DNA of 64,000 nucleotides from an uncultured Collinsella sp. (lineage in GTDB: Bacteria > Actinomycetota > Coriobacteriia > Coriobacteriales > Coriobacteriaceae): positions 26,575-90,574 of the forward strand of contig UQIG01000005.1 in assembly GCA_900541135.1 (NCBI GenBank), in the 5' to 3' direction. The notes under the pieces were generated by a model. That model searched no databases. It was not told the origin of the DNA and saw only the letters and a list, made by a program, of their open reading frames with translations. Shown here in pieces: positions 15,781-23,525 of the stretch. Made by a program: the position numbers and the translations under genes. Position 1 is the first letter of the stretch. Each line of letters opens with the position of its first letter.

Positions 15781-15814
15781 AAAAAAGCGTCTCTCGACCG
15801 ATGTCGAGAGACGC
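15781..15814 (-). terminator. Terminator after asnS
   Basis: GCGTCTCTCGAC and GTCGAGAGACGC form a 12-bp stem with a 4-nt loop; read on the minus strand it is followed by TTTTTT. It lies 50 bp beyond the asnS stop. Confidence 0.9.
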
Positions 15815-15862
15815 TTGTGCGATGAGCGTTGGCGTGTGGCGACGCGAGCTAGCGTTCGACGA

Positions 15863-17266
15863 TTAGAAGTCGGCGTTGCCCACGGTGCGCGGGTGCGGCA
15901 GGACGTCGCGGATGTTGCCCACGCCGGTCAGATACATGACCAAGCGCTCGAAGCCCAGACCGTAGCCGGCGTGCTTGCAGGAACCGTAGCGGCGCAGGTC
16001 AAGGTAGTACTTGTACTGCTCGGGATTCATACCCAGGTCCTTGATGCGGGCCTCGAGCAGATCCAGGCGCTCCTCGCGCTGGGAGCCACCGATGATCTCG
16101 CCGATGCCCGGCACCAGGCAGTCGGCGGCGGCGACGGTCTTGCCGTCCTCGTTCATGCGCATGTAGAACGCCTTGATCTCGGCCGGGTAGTCGGTCACGA
16201 AGGTCGGGCGCTTAAAGTGCTCCTCGGTCAGGAAACGCTCGTGCTCGGTTTGCAGGTCGATGCCCCAGCTCACGGGATAGTCAAACTTGTGACCGGCGGC
16301 GACGGCCTGCTCCAGGATCTCGACGGCCTCGGTGTAGGTAACGCGGGCAAAGTCGGAGTTGGCGACATGGTCCAGGCGCTCGAGCAGACCCTTGTCCACA
16401 AACTTGTTGAGCATATTGAGCTCGTCGGGGCAGGTTGCCATGACGTCCTTAAGGACGTACTTGAGCATGGCCTCGGCGTTATCCATGTAGTCGTTAAGGT
16501 CGGCAAAGGCCATCTCGGGCTCGATCATCCAAAACTCGGCGGCGTGGCGCGTGGTGTTGGAGTTCTCGGCACGGAAGGTGGGGCCAAAGGTGTACACGTC
16601 GCCAAAGGCCATGGCAAAGTTCTCGGCATTGAGCTGGCCGGACACGGTGAGGCTTGCATGCTTGCCAAAGAAGTCCTGGCTCCAGTCGACCTCGCCGGAC
16701 TCGGTGAGGGGCGGATTTTTGGGGTCGAGCGTGGTCACGCGGAACATCTCGCCGGCGCCCTCGCAGTCACTCGTGGTGATGATGGGGGTGTTGACGTAGA
16801 CAAAGCCCTGCTCCTGGAAGAAGCGGTGGATGGCGGCAGCCGCGACAGAGCGGATGCGGAACACGGCGCGGAACAGGTTGGTGCGCGGACGCAGGTGCTG
16901 CTGGGTGCGCAGGAACTCGACGGTTGCGCGCTTCTTCTGCAGCGGGTAATCCGGGGCGCTCGTGCCCTCGACCTCGATGGAGGTGGCAGAAAGCTCGAAA
17001 GGCTGGGGCGCATCGGGGGTCAGCTTGACGGTGCCGGTGCAAATGAGTGCGGCCGAGACGTTTTGATGGGCGATCTCGTCGTAGTTGTCGAGTGCCTCGC
17101 GGTTCATGACGACCTGCAGGTCGCGGAAGCAGCTGCCGTCGTTGAGCGTAACAAAGCCAAAGTTCTTCATGTCGCGGACGGACTTGACCCAGCCGGCGAC
17201 GGTGACGGTCTGGCCGCCGAGCGACTCGGCATCGGCATAGAGCTGCGCGATTTTGGTGCGGTTCAC
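15863..17266 (-). CDS. asnS: Asparaginyl-tRNA synthetase
   Basis: Class IIb synthetase of 467 residues, the usual size. N-terminal OB-fold anticodon domain (VAGWVKSVRDMKNFGFVTL), catalytic core with motif 2 around PTFRAENSNTTRHAAEFW and motif 3 GYGLGFERLVMYLTG. The GTG at 17266 is preceded by GGGAGGATAC and gives the expected length; an ATG at 17278 is possible but has no ribosome site. Presence of AsnRS means Asn-tRNA need not be made by amidation. Single-gene transcript with its own terminator. Confidence 0.93.
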   Translation of the reverse strand: MNRTKIAQLYADAESLGGQTVTVAGWVKSVRDMKNFGFVTLNDGSCFRDLQVVMNREALDNYDEIAHQNVSAALICTGTVKLTPDAPQPFELSATSIEVEGTSAPDYPLQKKRATVEFLRTQQHLRPRTNLFRAVFRIRSVAAAAIHRFFQEQGFVYVNTPIITTSDCEGAGEMFRVTTLDPKNPPLTESGEVDWSQDFFGKHASLTVSGQLNAENFAMAFGDVYTFGPTFRAENSNTTRHAAEFWMIEPEMAFADLNDYMDNAEAMLKYVLKDVMATCPDELNMLNKFVDKGLLERLDHVANSDFARVTYTEAVEILEQAVAAGHKFDYPVSWGIDLQTEHERFLTEEHFKRPTFVTDYPAEIKAFYMRMNEDGKTVAAADCLVPGIGEIIGGSQREERLDLLEARIKDLGMNPEQYKYYLDLRRYGSCKHAGYGLGFERLVMYLTGVGNIRDVLPHPRTVGNADF

Positions 17267-17376
17267 GTATCCTCCCATAACGGTTGAATGATAGTTATCC
17301 ATACAGTTCGATATTTTAGCAGCTCGGCTCATTTGGGCTATACAGATAAGGCATTGGCGGGATGGTTTTTCAAACG

Positions 17377-17412
17377 AAAAGCGCCCGCGGCCTAATGGTC
17401 GTGGGCGCTTGA
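17377..17412 (-). terminator. Terminator after the PTS IIA gene
   Basis: AAGCGCCCGCGG and TCGTGGGCGCTT pair; minus-strand 3' flank is TTTTCGTTTG. It separates the IIA gene from asnS. Confidence 0.8.
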
Positions 17413-17447
17413 CGAGGTGCCTTTTGGCTGTGTGGCGCGGGGCCTGG

Positions 17448-18011
17448 CTACTTGGTCTTGGCAACCAGCAGCGGGTCGCCAAGCTTGACGAGCGGGTTGC
17501 CGCCGATAAGCGTTCCAGACTCGCCGACATGGTCGATGCTCTTAAGACGATCGAGCTCGGAGACGATGACGGTCACGATGTCCTCGTGACCAGCGGCCTT
17601 AATGGCCTCGCGGTCGAAGCTGATGAGCGGCTGGCCTGCCTTGACCACATCGCCCATCTCGACAAAGCGGGCAAAACCCTTGCCGTTCATTTCCACGGTG
17701 CCCAGGCCAACATGGATGAACACGCGCAGGCCGTCCTCGGTAATCATGCCGATGGAGTGGTTGGTGACAGTGGTGGCACCGATGCGGCCGTTGGCGGGCG
17801 CATAGATGGTGCCGGTAATGGGCTCGATGCCATAGCCCTGGCCAAGCATGCCCGAGGCGATCGTCTCGTCGGGAACCTCGTTCAGGTTGACGAGCACGCC
17901 GTTGACGGGGGCATAGATGACGCCTTCGCGGGTAGCGAAGCTTGCTGCGGGCGGAACGGACGCCTCGCCGGTCGAGGTGAAGGTGGACTTAAGCGAATCG
18001 AGCAGACCCAT
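17448..18011 (-). CDS. PTS glucose-type EIIA protein (Crr-like)
   Basis: A stand-alone 187-residue IIA-Glc domain. His100 in VFIHVGLGTVEMNG corresponds to the phosphorylated histidine, and His85 in TNHSIGM to its partner. In enteric bacteria such proteins both pass phosphate to IIB domains and signal sugar status. No IIB/IIC gene adjoins it; an orphan IIC of the same superfamily is at 54347. ATG 18011 follows TTGGAGGCAACT; an in-frame start 27 codons upstream lacks a site. A GAAACGTTTC palindrome lies 48 bp upstream. Confidence 0.9.
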   Translation of the reverse strand: MGLLDSLKSTFTSTGEASVPPAASFATREGVIYAPVNGVLVNLNEVPDETIASGMLGQGYGIEPITGTIYAPANGRIGATTVTNHSIGMITEDGLRVFIHVGLGTVEMNGKGFARFVEMGDVVKAGQPLISFDREAIKAAGHEDIVTVIVSELDRLKSIDHVGESGTLIGGNPLVKLGDPLLVAKTK

Positions 18012-18058
18012 AGTTGCCTCCAACTTAAATAGGCGCATATCGCGCGTTTGGTTTGCCG

Positions 18059-18068
18059 GAAACGTTTC
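18059..18068. promoter_or_regulatory. GAAACGTTTC palindrome, LacI/CcpA-type operator candidate
   Basis: A perfect 10-bp palindrome in the divergent interval between the PTS IIA gene and the esterase gene, resembling the core of LacI-family and cre sites (AA-CG-TT centre). Position suggests sugar-dependent control of the IIA gene. One site only, so uncertain. Confidence 0.4.
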
Positions 18069-18253
18069 ATATGTGTTTCGCGGCTTGGTCAAGCCCCTAT
18101 TCTACGCTGCTCAAAGATACCTCTGAGCTGGGATTATGTGATATATCAGTTGAAGGGAAACTTATTGCCGGAGTGTTTCTGCGCCACGGGTTCAAGTGGG
18201 GTACGCTTGAAGGCAAAAAACAAGGGCGCTTAATTTGCGCGAAGGGAGCACAT

Positions 18254-19153
18254 ATGATTGTCGAGAACCATGCGCTGTGGGGCGAGGAGCCGACCGAGGA
18301 ATATCCGGCGACCTTTACGTATTTGGGTGCCGAGCCGCTGCCCGATAAACCGAATGGCCGCCGCCCTGCCGTGATTATCTGCGGCGGAGGTGCGTTTACG
18401 CATATCGCTCCGCATGAGCAGGATCCCGTGGCGTTTGCGTTTTTGGATCACGGCTACCAGGCCTTTGTGCTCAACTATGTCACGAGTTCTACGGGTGACG
18501 TGAGCTTTCCGCACCCCCAGGCAGATCTTGCCAAGATGGTCGCCACGGTGCGCGCCAACGCTGACGAGTGGCATGTCGATCCCAAGCGCGTGTGCGTCGT
18601 GGGCTTTTCTGCTGGCGGCATGATTTGCGCTTCGCTGGCAACACAGTGGAAGACCGGCCCCTTCGCGGCACTTGCCGGGGCGCGTCCGGACGACATTCGT
18701 CCCGATGCCGTGGTGCTGGGCTATCCATTGCTCGACTTTGCCTATGTGCGCGACATGCAGACGCGCGATCCGCGCATTGACTTGCGTGTGCCCAAGACGG
18801 GCGGCAAGACGGGACGCGATTTGCTCAACGACTACCTGTCGATGGTGACGGGCGGCGAGGCAACTGACGAGCATCTGGCCGACATCTGCCCCACCACGCA
18901 TGTTTCGCGCCAGATGCCACCGACCTTTGTGTGGGGCGTGTCCGACGACAAGACGGCGCCGATCGCGCAGGTCTACCCGTTTGCGCAGCGCATGGCCGAG
19001 GAGGGCGTTGCATGCGAGATGCACGTCTTCGACCAGGGTGGTCACGGCCTTTCGCTCGGCAACGCCAACACCGCGGTCGACAACGAGGACAAGCAGGTGG
19101 CGGTCCGTCCCTGGATTCGCCTAGCCTTCCGCTTCCTGGAGCGCCATCTGTAA
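18254..19153 (+). CDS. Alpha/beta-hydrolase, acetyl-esterase (acetylxylan-esterase-like)
   Basis: A 299-residue cytoplasmic esterase of the lipase/BD-FAE kind. GFSAGG places the nucleophile at Ser119; GGGAF (44-48) forms the oxyanion hole; the C-terminal QGGHGLSLG supplies the histidine and an Asp lies in GVSDDKTAP. Such enzymes deacetylate sugars or short esters, which fits a carbohydrate-using gut bacterium, but the substrate is not determinable. ATG 18254 has GAAGGGAG six bases upstream; the frame stays open further upstream but without a start that has a ribosome site. Confidence 0.85.
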   Translation: MIVENHALWGEEPTEEYPATFTYLGAEPLPDKPNGRRPAVIICGGGAFTHIAPHEQDPVAFAFLDHGYQAFVLNYVTSSTGDVSFPHPQADLAKMVATVRANADEWHVDPKRVCVVGFSAGGMICASLATQWKTGPFAALAGARPDDIRPDAVVLGYPLLDFAYVRDMQTRDPRIDLRVPKTGGKTGRDLLNDYLSMVTGGEATDEHLADICPTTHVSRQMPPTFVWGVSDDKTAPIAQVYPFAQRMAEEGVACEMHVFDQGGHGLSLGNANTAVDNEDKQVAVRPWIRLAFRFLERHL

Positions 19154-19187
19154 GAGTAAGAGGGCCAGCCCCATCCCGTCCCTCATA

Positions 19188-19252
19188 ACTTGCGGTGAAA
19201 TAGTTCCAATTAAAGTCACGGGGCTTTAAACAGGAACTATTCCACCGCAACT
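19188..19252. repeat. TTGCGGTGGAATAGTTCC palindromic repeat, copy 1
   Basis: Left arm ACTTGCGGTGAAATAGTTCC and right arm GGAACTATTCCACCGCAAC form a stem of about 19 bp with one mismatch. The same element occurs at 23389-23455, and the two bracket feoAB and the SotB-like gene. Both follow a stop codon by 15-35 bp and both are preceded by GTCCCTCAT or GTCCCCTCAT. Confidence 0.8.
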
Positions 19253-19299
19253 TCGTTTTGATCTGTTGGAGACGGAGGAAAATGGATCATTTTGTCGAG

Positions 19300-19550
19300 G
19301 GAGCGGGCGGCTGTTTCTGCTCCCGCGGGAAACCACGTCCCGTTTGGGAAATCGTGACCCGTTTTGGGCGCAGATTCCGGGTCGCAGTTTCCCCGAGGGG
19401 CTCGATCGGGAAATCGCATCCCAGTCTGAGCGCCGATTCCGGGCTGCAGTTTCCGCTAGATGCCTCAACCGGAAAGCCCGTCCCGTTTAGGTGTTCCGGA
19501 GTGGGATTCGGTTTCCGCAACAGGCCCGTCTGGGAAGCAATGGCCCAGAA
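19300..19550. repeat. Degenerate tandem repeats, no gene
   Basis: Two or more imperfect units of about 75 bp share GATTCCGGGxxGCAGTTTCC, a 14-nt variable part, then GGGAAATCGCATCCC or GGAAAGCCCGTCCC; fragments such as CGGGAAACCACGTCCC continue upstream. Frames are open on both strands but show no codon bias or recognisable protein. The whole interval 19154-19693 holds the palindromic repeat, these repeats and the feoAB control region. Confidence 0.5.
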
Positions 19551-19617
19551 TTCCCCTTGCACCGATCTGTCGATTGAACGTCATTGTGTGTTCACGCTAT
19601 CATGTAAGTTTAAAATT

Positions 19618-19652
19618 GGTTAGCCATGGCAAACGGTTAGCCATGGTGAACA
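19618..19652 (+). promoter_or_regulatory. Two tandem GGTTAGCCATGG operator-like sites before feoAB
   Basis: GGTTAGCCATGGCAAAC and GGTTAGCCATGGTGAAC occur back to back, 42 bp before the feoAB start. The first is a near-perfect palindrome (GTTAGCCATGGCAAAC). DtxR/IdeR iron regulators bind related TTAGG-TTAGCCTAACC boxes, so this may be the iron box of the gene. Inference from similarity and position. Confidence 0.5.
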
Positions 19653-19693
19653 TAAATACAACGCCCTGCGGGCGCCGGGGGAGGAACACGGAC

Positions 19694-22054
19694 GTGAAGC
19701 TCGATACACTCGAGATTGGAAAGGACGCCGTTGTCGCATCGGTGGCATCGGACGATCAGGCACTCCGACAGCATATTTTGGACATGGGTCTAACGCCGGG
19801 CACCGAAGTCACCATGATGAAGTATGCCCCCATGGGCGACCCGCTCGAGATTCGCCTGCGTGGCTACGAGTTGACACTGCGTAAGGACGATGCCGCTCGC
19901 ATCGAGCTCGTGGGTATTCGCGACACCGATACGGGTCCGCGCGCTAACGCCGCAATCGGCACGACGGAGCATCCGGCCCTGGGCGAGGGGACGTATTCGC
20001 CCCGTGCGGCAAAGACGGCCGTGCCAGAGGGCGCGCCGCTGCACTTTGCCCTCGCCGGCAACCAAAACTGCGGCAAGACCACGTTATTCAACCAGCTGAC
20101 GGGCTCCAACCAGCACGTCGGTAACTTTCCCGGCGTGACGGTCGACCGCAAAGATGGCACCATCCGTAACCATCCCGAGGCGAGCGTTACCGACCTGCCC
20201 GGCATTTACTCCCTGTCGCCGTACACAGGCGAGGAGGTCGTGAGCCGTCAGTTCATCCTCGACGAGCGTCCGGACGCCATCATCGACATCATTGACGCCA
20301 CCAACATCGAGCGCAACCTGTACCTGACACTGCAGCTCATGGAGCTTGACCGTCCTATGGTCATCGCGCTCAACATGATGGACGAGGTGACCGCCAACGG
20401 CGGCGCCGTGGACGTCAACTTGCTCGAGAGCCTGTTGGGCGTGCCCGTTGTCCCCATTAGCGCTGCCCGCAACGAGGGCATCGGCGAGCTGGTGGACCAC
20501 GCCCTGCACGTGGCGCGGTTCCGCGAGCGCCCTGGTCGCCTGGACTTTTGCGCGCCCGACGGTCCGGACGGCGGTGCGCTGCATCGCTGCATCCACGGTA
20601 TTGCTAACCTGATCGAGGACCATGCCGTGACGGCGCACATCCCGGTGCGCTTTGCGGCGACCAAGCTGGTCGAGGGCGATGAGCTGGTAACCGAGGCGCT
20701 TCACCTGGATCGCAATGAGCTCGACGCTATCGAGCACATCATCACCCAGATGGAGGACGAGGCCGGCACCGACCGCCTATCTGCGCTGGCCGATATGCGT
20801 TTTAGCTTTATCGGCGACGTGTGCGGGCGTTGCGTCGTCAAGCCGCACGAGAGCCGCGAGCACGTGCGCTCCGTCAAGATTGACCGCATCCTGACAGGTC
20901 GTTACACAGCCATTCCGGCGTTTCTGGTGATCATGGGCCTCGTCTTTTGGCTGACGTTTGGCGTGATCGGCGCGGCGTTGCAGGGACTTATGGAGGACGG
21001 TATCGCTGCCATCATCGCCTCGGCCGATGCGGGCCTCAAGGCGTTCGGTACCAACGACGTGGTGCGCTCGCTGGCTGTCGACGGCGTGCTAACGGGCGTG
21101 GGCAGTGTGCTGACCTTCCTGCCGATTATCGTCGTGCTCTTTTTGTTCCTCTCCATTCTGGAAGACTCCGGATACATGGCGCGCGTGGCCTTTGTCATGG
21201 ATAAGGTGTTGCGTCGCTTTGGCCTGTCGGGCCGCAGTTTCGTGCCCATGCTCGTCGGTTTTGGCTGCACCGTGCCGGCTATCATGTCGACCCGTACGCT
21301 CCCATCCGAGCACGACCGCAAGATGACGGTCATGCTCACGCCGTTTATGAGCTGCTCAGCCAAGCTGCCGGTTTACGGCTTGCTGTGCGGGGCGTTTTTC
21401 CCGCAGGCGACGGTTCCCGCCATGGTCTCGCTCTATCTGATCGGTATCGTGGTCGGCTGCGTCGCGGCTTTGGTGCTCAACCGCACGGCATTTAAGGGCG
21501 ACCCGGTGCCGTTTATCATGGAGCTCCCCAATTACCGCCTGCCGAGCGTCAAGACGACGGTGATGCTGGCATGGGATAAGGCCAAAGACTTTATTACCAA
21601 GGCTTTTACCATTATCTTTGCCGCGACCGTGGTCATCTGGTTCCTTCAGACGTTCGATATCCGCTTTAATGTGGTCGCCGATCAGTCGCAGAGTCTGCTT
21701 GCGGGCCTCGGCAGCATCATCGCTCCGCTGCTGACGCCGCTTGGGTTTGGCGACTGGCGTGCATCCACGGCGCTCGTCACCGGACTTATCGCCAAGGAGA
21801 GTGTCATCTCGACCCTCACGGTACTTTTGGGCGCGACCTCGCCCGCGGCACTGTCGACCATGTTTTCGCCGTTTACTGCCTATGTGTTCCTGGTCTTTAC
21901 GTTGCTGTACCCGCCGTGCGTGGCTGCGATCGGCGCCGTCAAGAGCGAGCTGGGCGCGCGCTACGCCGTTGCCGTATTCGCGTTTCAGGTGACGGTCGCC
22001 TGGATCGTAGCGTTTGTCGTGCATTCGGCGGGCATATTGCTGGGGTTGGCTTAG
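19694..22054 (+). CDS. feoB: FeoA-FeoB fusion ferrous iron transporter
   Basis: Imports Fe2+ across the membrane. One 786-residue chain joins a FeoA SH3-like domain (about 1-75, LRQHILDMGLTPGTEV) to FeoB. FeoB has a G domain with G1 GNQNCGKTT (about 119-127), GNFPGVTV, G3 DLPG and G4 NMMD, then helical and transmembrane Gate regions (VGFGCTVPAIMSTRTL). The GTG at 19694 follows GGGGGAGG; an ATG at 19643 lies inside the operator-like repeats. FeoA and FeoB are usually separate genes, so the fusion is notable though known elsewhere. Expected to respond to iron. Confidence 0.93.
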   Translation: MKLDTLEIGKDAVVASVASDDQALRQHILDMGLTPGTEVTMMKYAPMGDPLEIRLRGYELTLRKDDAARIELVGIRDTDTGPRANAAIGTTEHPALGEGTYSPRAAKTAVPEGAPLHFALAGNQNCGKTTLFNQLTGSNQHVGNFPGVTVDRKDGTIRNHPEASVTDLPGIYSLSPYTGEEVVSRQFILDERPDAIIDIIDATNIERNLYLTLQLMELDRPMVIALNMMDEVTANGGAVDVNLLESLLGVPVVPISAARNEGIGELVDHALHVARFRERPGRLDFCAPDGPDGGALHRCIHGIANLIEDHAVTAHIPVRFAATKLVEGDELVTEALHLDRNELDAIEHIITQMEDEAGTDRLSALADMRFSFIGDVCGRCVVKPHESREHVRSVKIDRILTGRYTAIPAFLVIMGLVFWLTFGVIGAALQGLMEDGIAAIIASADAGLKAFGTNDVVRSLAVDGVLTGVGSVLTFLPIIVVLFLFLSILEDSGYMARVAFVMDKVLRRFGLSGRSFVPMLVGFGCTVPAIMSTRTLPSEHDRKMTVMLTPFMSCSAKLPVYGLLCGAFFPQATVPAMVSLYLIGIVVGCVAALVLNRTAFKGDPVPFIMELPNYRLPSVKTTVMLAWDKAKDFITKAFTIIFAATVVIWFLQTFDIRFNVVADQSQSLLAGLGSIIAPLLTPLGFGDWRASTALVTGLIAKESVISTLTVLLGATSPAALSTMFSPFTAYVFLVFTLLYPPCVAAIGAVKSELGARYAVAVFAFQVTVAWIVAFVVHSAGILLGLA

Positions 22055-22096
22055 TTATTTATTGACGGTGCAACCTCTGTGTATCGAATTGTTTTC

Positions 22097-22135
22097 GGCC
22101 CCGCATCTGTTGCTGACGGATGCGGGGCCGTTGCT
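22097..22135 (+). terminator. Terminator after feoAB
   Basis: GGCCCCGCATC and GATGCGGGGCC form an 11-bp stem followed by GTTGCTATA, 43 bp after the stop. The 3' tail is only moderately T-rich. Confidence 0.65.
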
Positions 22136-22175
22136 ATATAATCGCCTCCGCTCAAAATGATTGGAGACGTTATAT

Positions 22176-23372
22176 ATGAGTCGGGCAAGGCAAGACGGCA
22201 TCACGCTCAGGCAGTGGCTCCCGCTCGTCGGGCTCACCTGCTGTGCGTTCGTGTTCAACACGTCGGAGTTTATGCCCATCGGCCTTTTGACTGATATCGC
22301 CGCGTCGTTCTCGCTCACCGAGGCCCAGGCGGGCATCATGATCTCGGTCTACGCCTGGGGCGTCATGCTGCTGTCGTTGCCGCTCATGGTGTTCGCTTCG
22401 CGCTTTGAGTTCAAGCGGATGCTGCTGGGCGTGCTGGCCGTGTTCTCGCTCGGTCAGTTCCTGTCCGCTGTGGCGCCGACCTATCCCATCCTGGTCTGCG
22501 CGCGCCTGGTGGTTGCCTGCGCGCACGCCGTGTTCTGGTCGGTCGCTTCGATTATGGCGTCGCGCCTGGTTGACACGCGTCACGGGGCGCTCGCCATCAG
22601 CATGATCGCCACGGGCTCTTCCATCGCACAGATCTTCGGCCTGCCGCTCGGCCGCGCCATTGGCCTGGCCGTGGGCTGGCGTATGACGTTTGCCGTGGTC
22701 GGGGTGCTGTCTACTGTCGCGGTCGTCTACCAGGCCACGGTCTTTCCTGCCATGCCAGCGGGCGAGCGTTTTACGCTCAAGCAGCTGCCCGAGCTGCTCA
22801 AGAACCCGTTCCTCATCGCGCTCTATGTGGTCACGGTGTTCATGGCGACCGGCTATTACGCAAGCTACAGCTATATCGAGCCCTTCCTGGCGCAGGTCGC
22901 GCACGTCGATGCGGGCGCCATCACTATGACGCTGACGGCGTTCGGCTGCTCTGGTCTGCTCGGAAGCTGGCTGTTCGGCCGCCTGTTCGATGGGCACCGG
23001 TTCCCGTTTCTCGCGATTACGCTCTCCGGCGTGCCGGTGGCCCTGCTGCTCATGGGCCCGGCCGCATCGTCGCTCGCCGCGGTTCTCGCTGTTTGCGCAC
23101 TGTGGGGTTGCTGCGCCACGGCCTTTAACGTGGCGTTTCAGGCCGAGCTCATCAAGCACACGCTGGCGGACTCGTCGGCCGTCGCCATGTCGATCTTCTC
23201 GGGCCTGTTTAACCTGGGAATCGGCACGGGTACCGCGATCGGCGGAGCCGTGGTTTCGGGCCCCGGTATCGCCTGGATCGGCTGCGCAGGTGGTGCGATC
23301 GCTGCCGTGGGCGTCATCCTCGCTATCACGGTGATGTTCCCGGTCATTCGTCGCGCAAAGCCTGTCGCCTAA
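22176..23372 (+). CDS. MFS exporter, SotB/YdeA-like
   Basis: A 398-residue, 12-helix major facilitator. The segment FNTSEFMPIGLLTDIAASF closely matches the N-terminus of E. coli SotB, a sugar efflux transporter of the DHA1 drug-antiporter group. The start ATG 22176 is nine bases after GGAG; a TTG five codons upstream is less likely. Substrate could be sugars such as arabinose, purine derivatives or drugs. It lies between two copies of the TTGCGGTGGAATAG repeat, together with feoAB. Confidence 0.85.
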   Translation: MSRARQDGITLRQWLPLVGLTCCAFVFNTSEFMPIGLLTDIAASFSLTEAQAGIMISVYAWGVMLLSLPLMVFASRFEFKRMLLGVLAVFSLGQFLSAVAPTYPILVCARLVVACAHAVFWSVASIMASRLVDTRHGALAISMIATGSSIAQIFGLPLGRAIGLAVGWRMTFAVVGVLSTVAVVYQATVFPAMPAGERFTLKQLPELLKNPFLIALYVVTVFMATGYYASYSYIEPFLAQVAHVDAGAITMTLTAFGCSGLLGSWLFGRLFDGHRFPFLAITLSGVPVALLLMGPAASSLAAVLAVCALWGCCATAFNVAFQAELIKHTLADSSAVAMSIFSGLFNLGIGTGTAIGGAVVSGPGIAWIGCAGGAIAAVGVILAITVMFPVIRRAKPVA

Positions 23373-23388
23373 CCACGTCCCCTCATCA

Positions 23389-23455
23389 GTTGCGGTGGAA
23401 TAGTTCCTGTTTAAGGCCTCTGAAGGCCCAAGCAGGAACTATTCCACCGCAACTT
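23389..23455. repeat. TTGCGGTGGAATAGTTCC palindromic repeat, copy 2
   Basis: AGTTGCGGTGGAATAGTTCC and GGAACTATTCCACCGCAACT form a perfect 20-bp stem. The spacer contains TGTTTAAGGCC. Its TTAAACAGGAAC end matches the copy at 19188 in inverted orientation, whereas the outer flank GTCCCCTCA matches in direct orientation. Confidence 0.85.
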
Positions 23456-23525
23456 ATTTTGGGGAAGAGGATACAAGCCGGGCATACAATGGATGTCGTT
23501 GTGTTGAGCTTACCGGGAGGTTGCT

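Noticed and set aside
19258..19623. 121-codon open frame downstream of the esterase gene
   Set aside because: It lies over degenerate repeats, and frames on the opposite strand are equally open; no protein family is recognisable.
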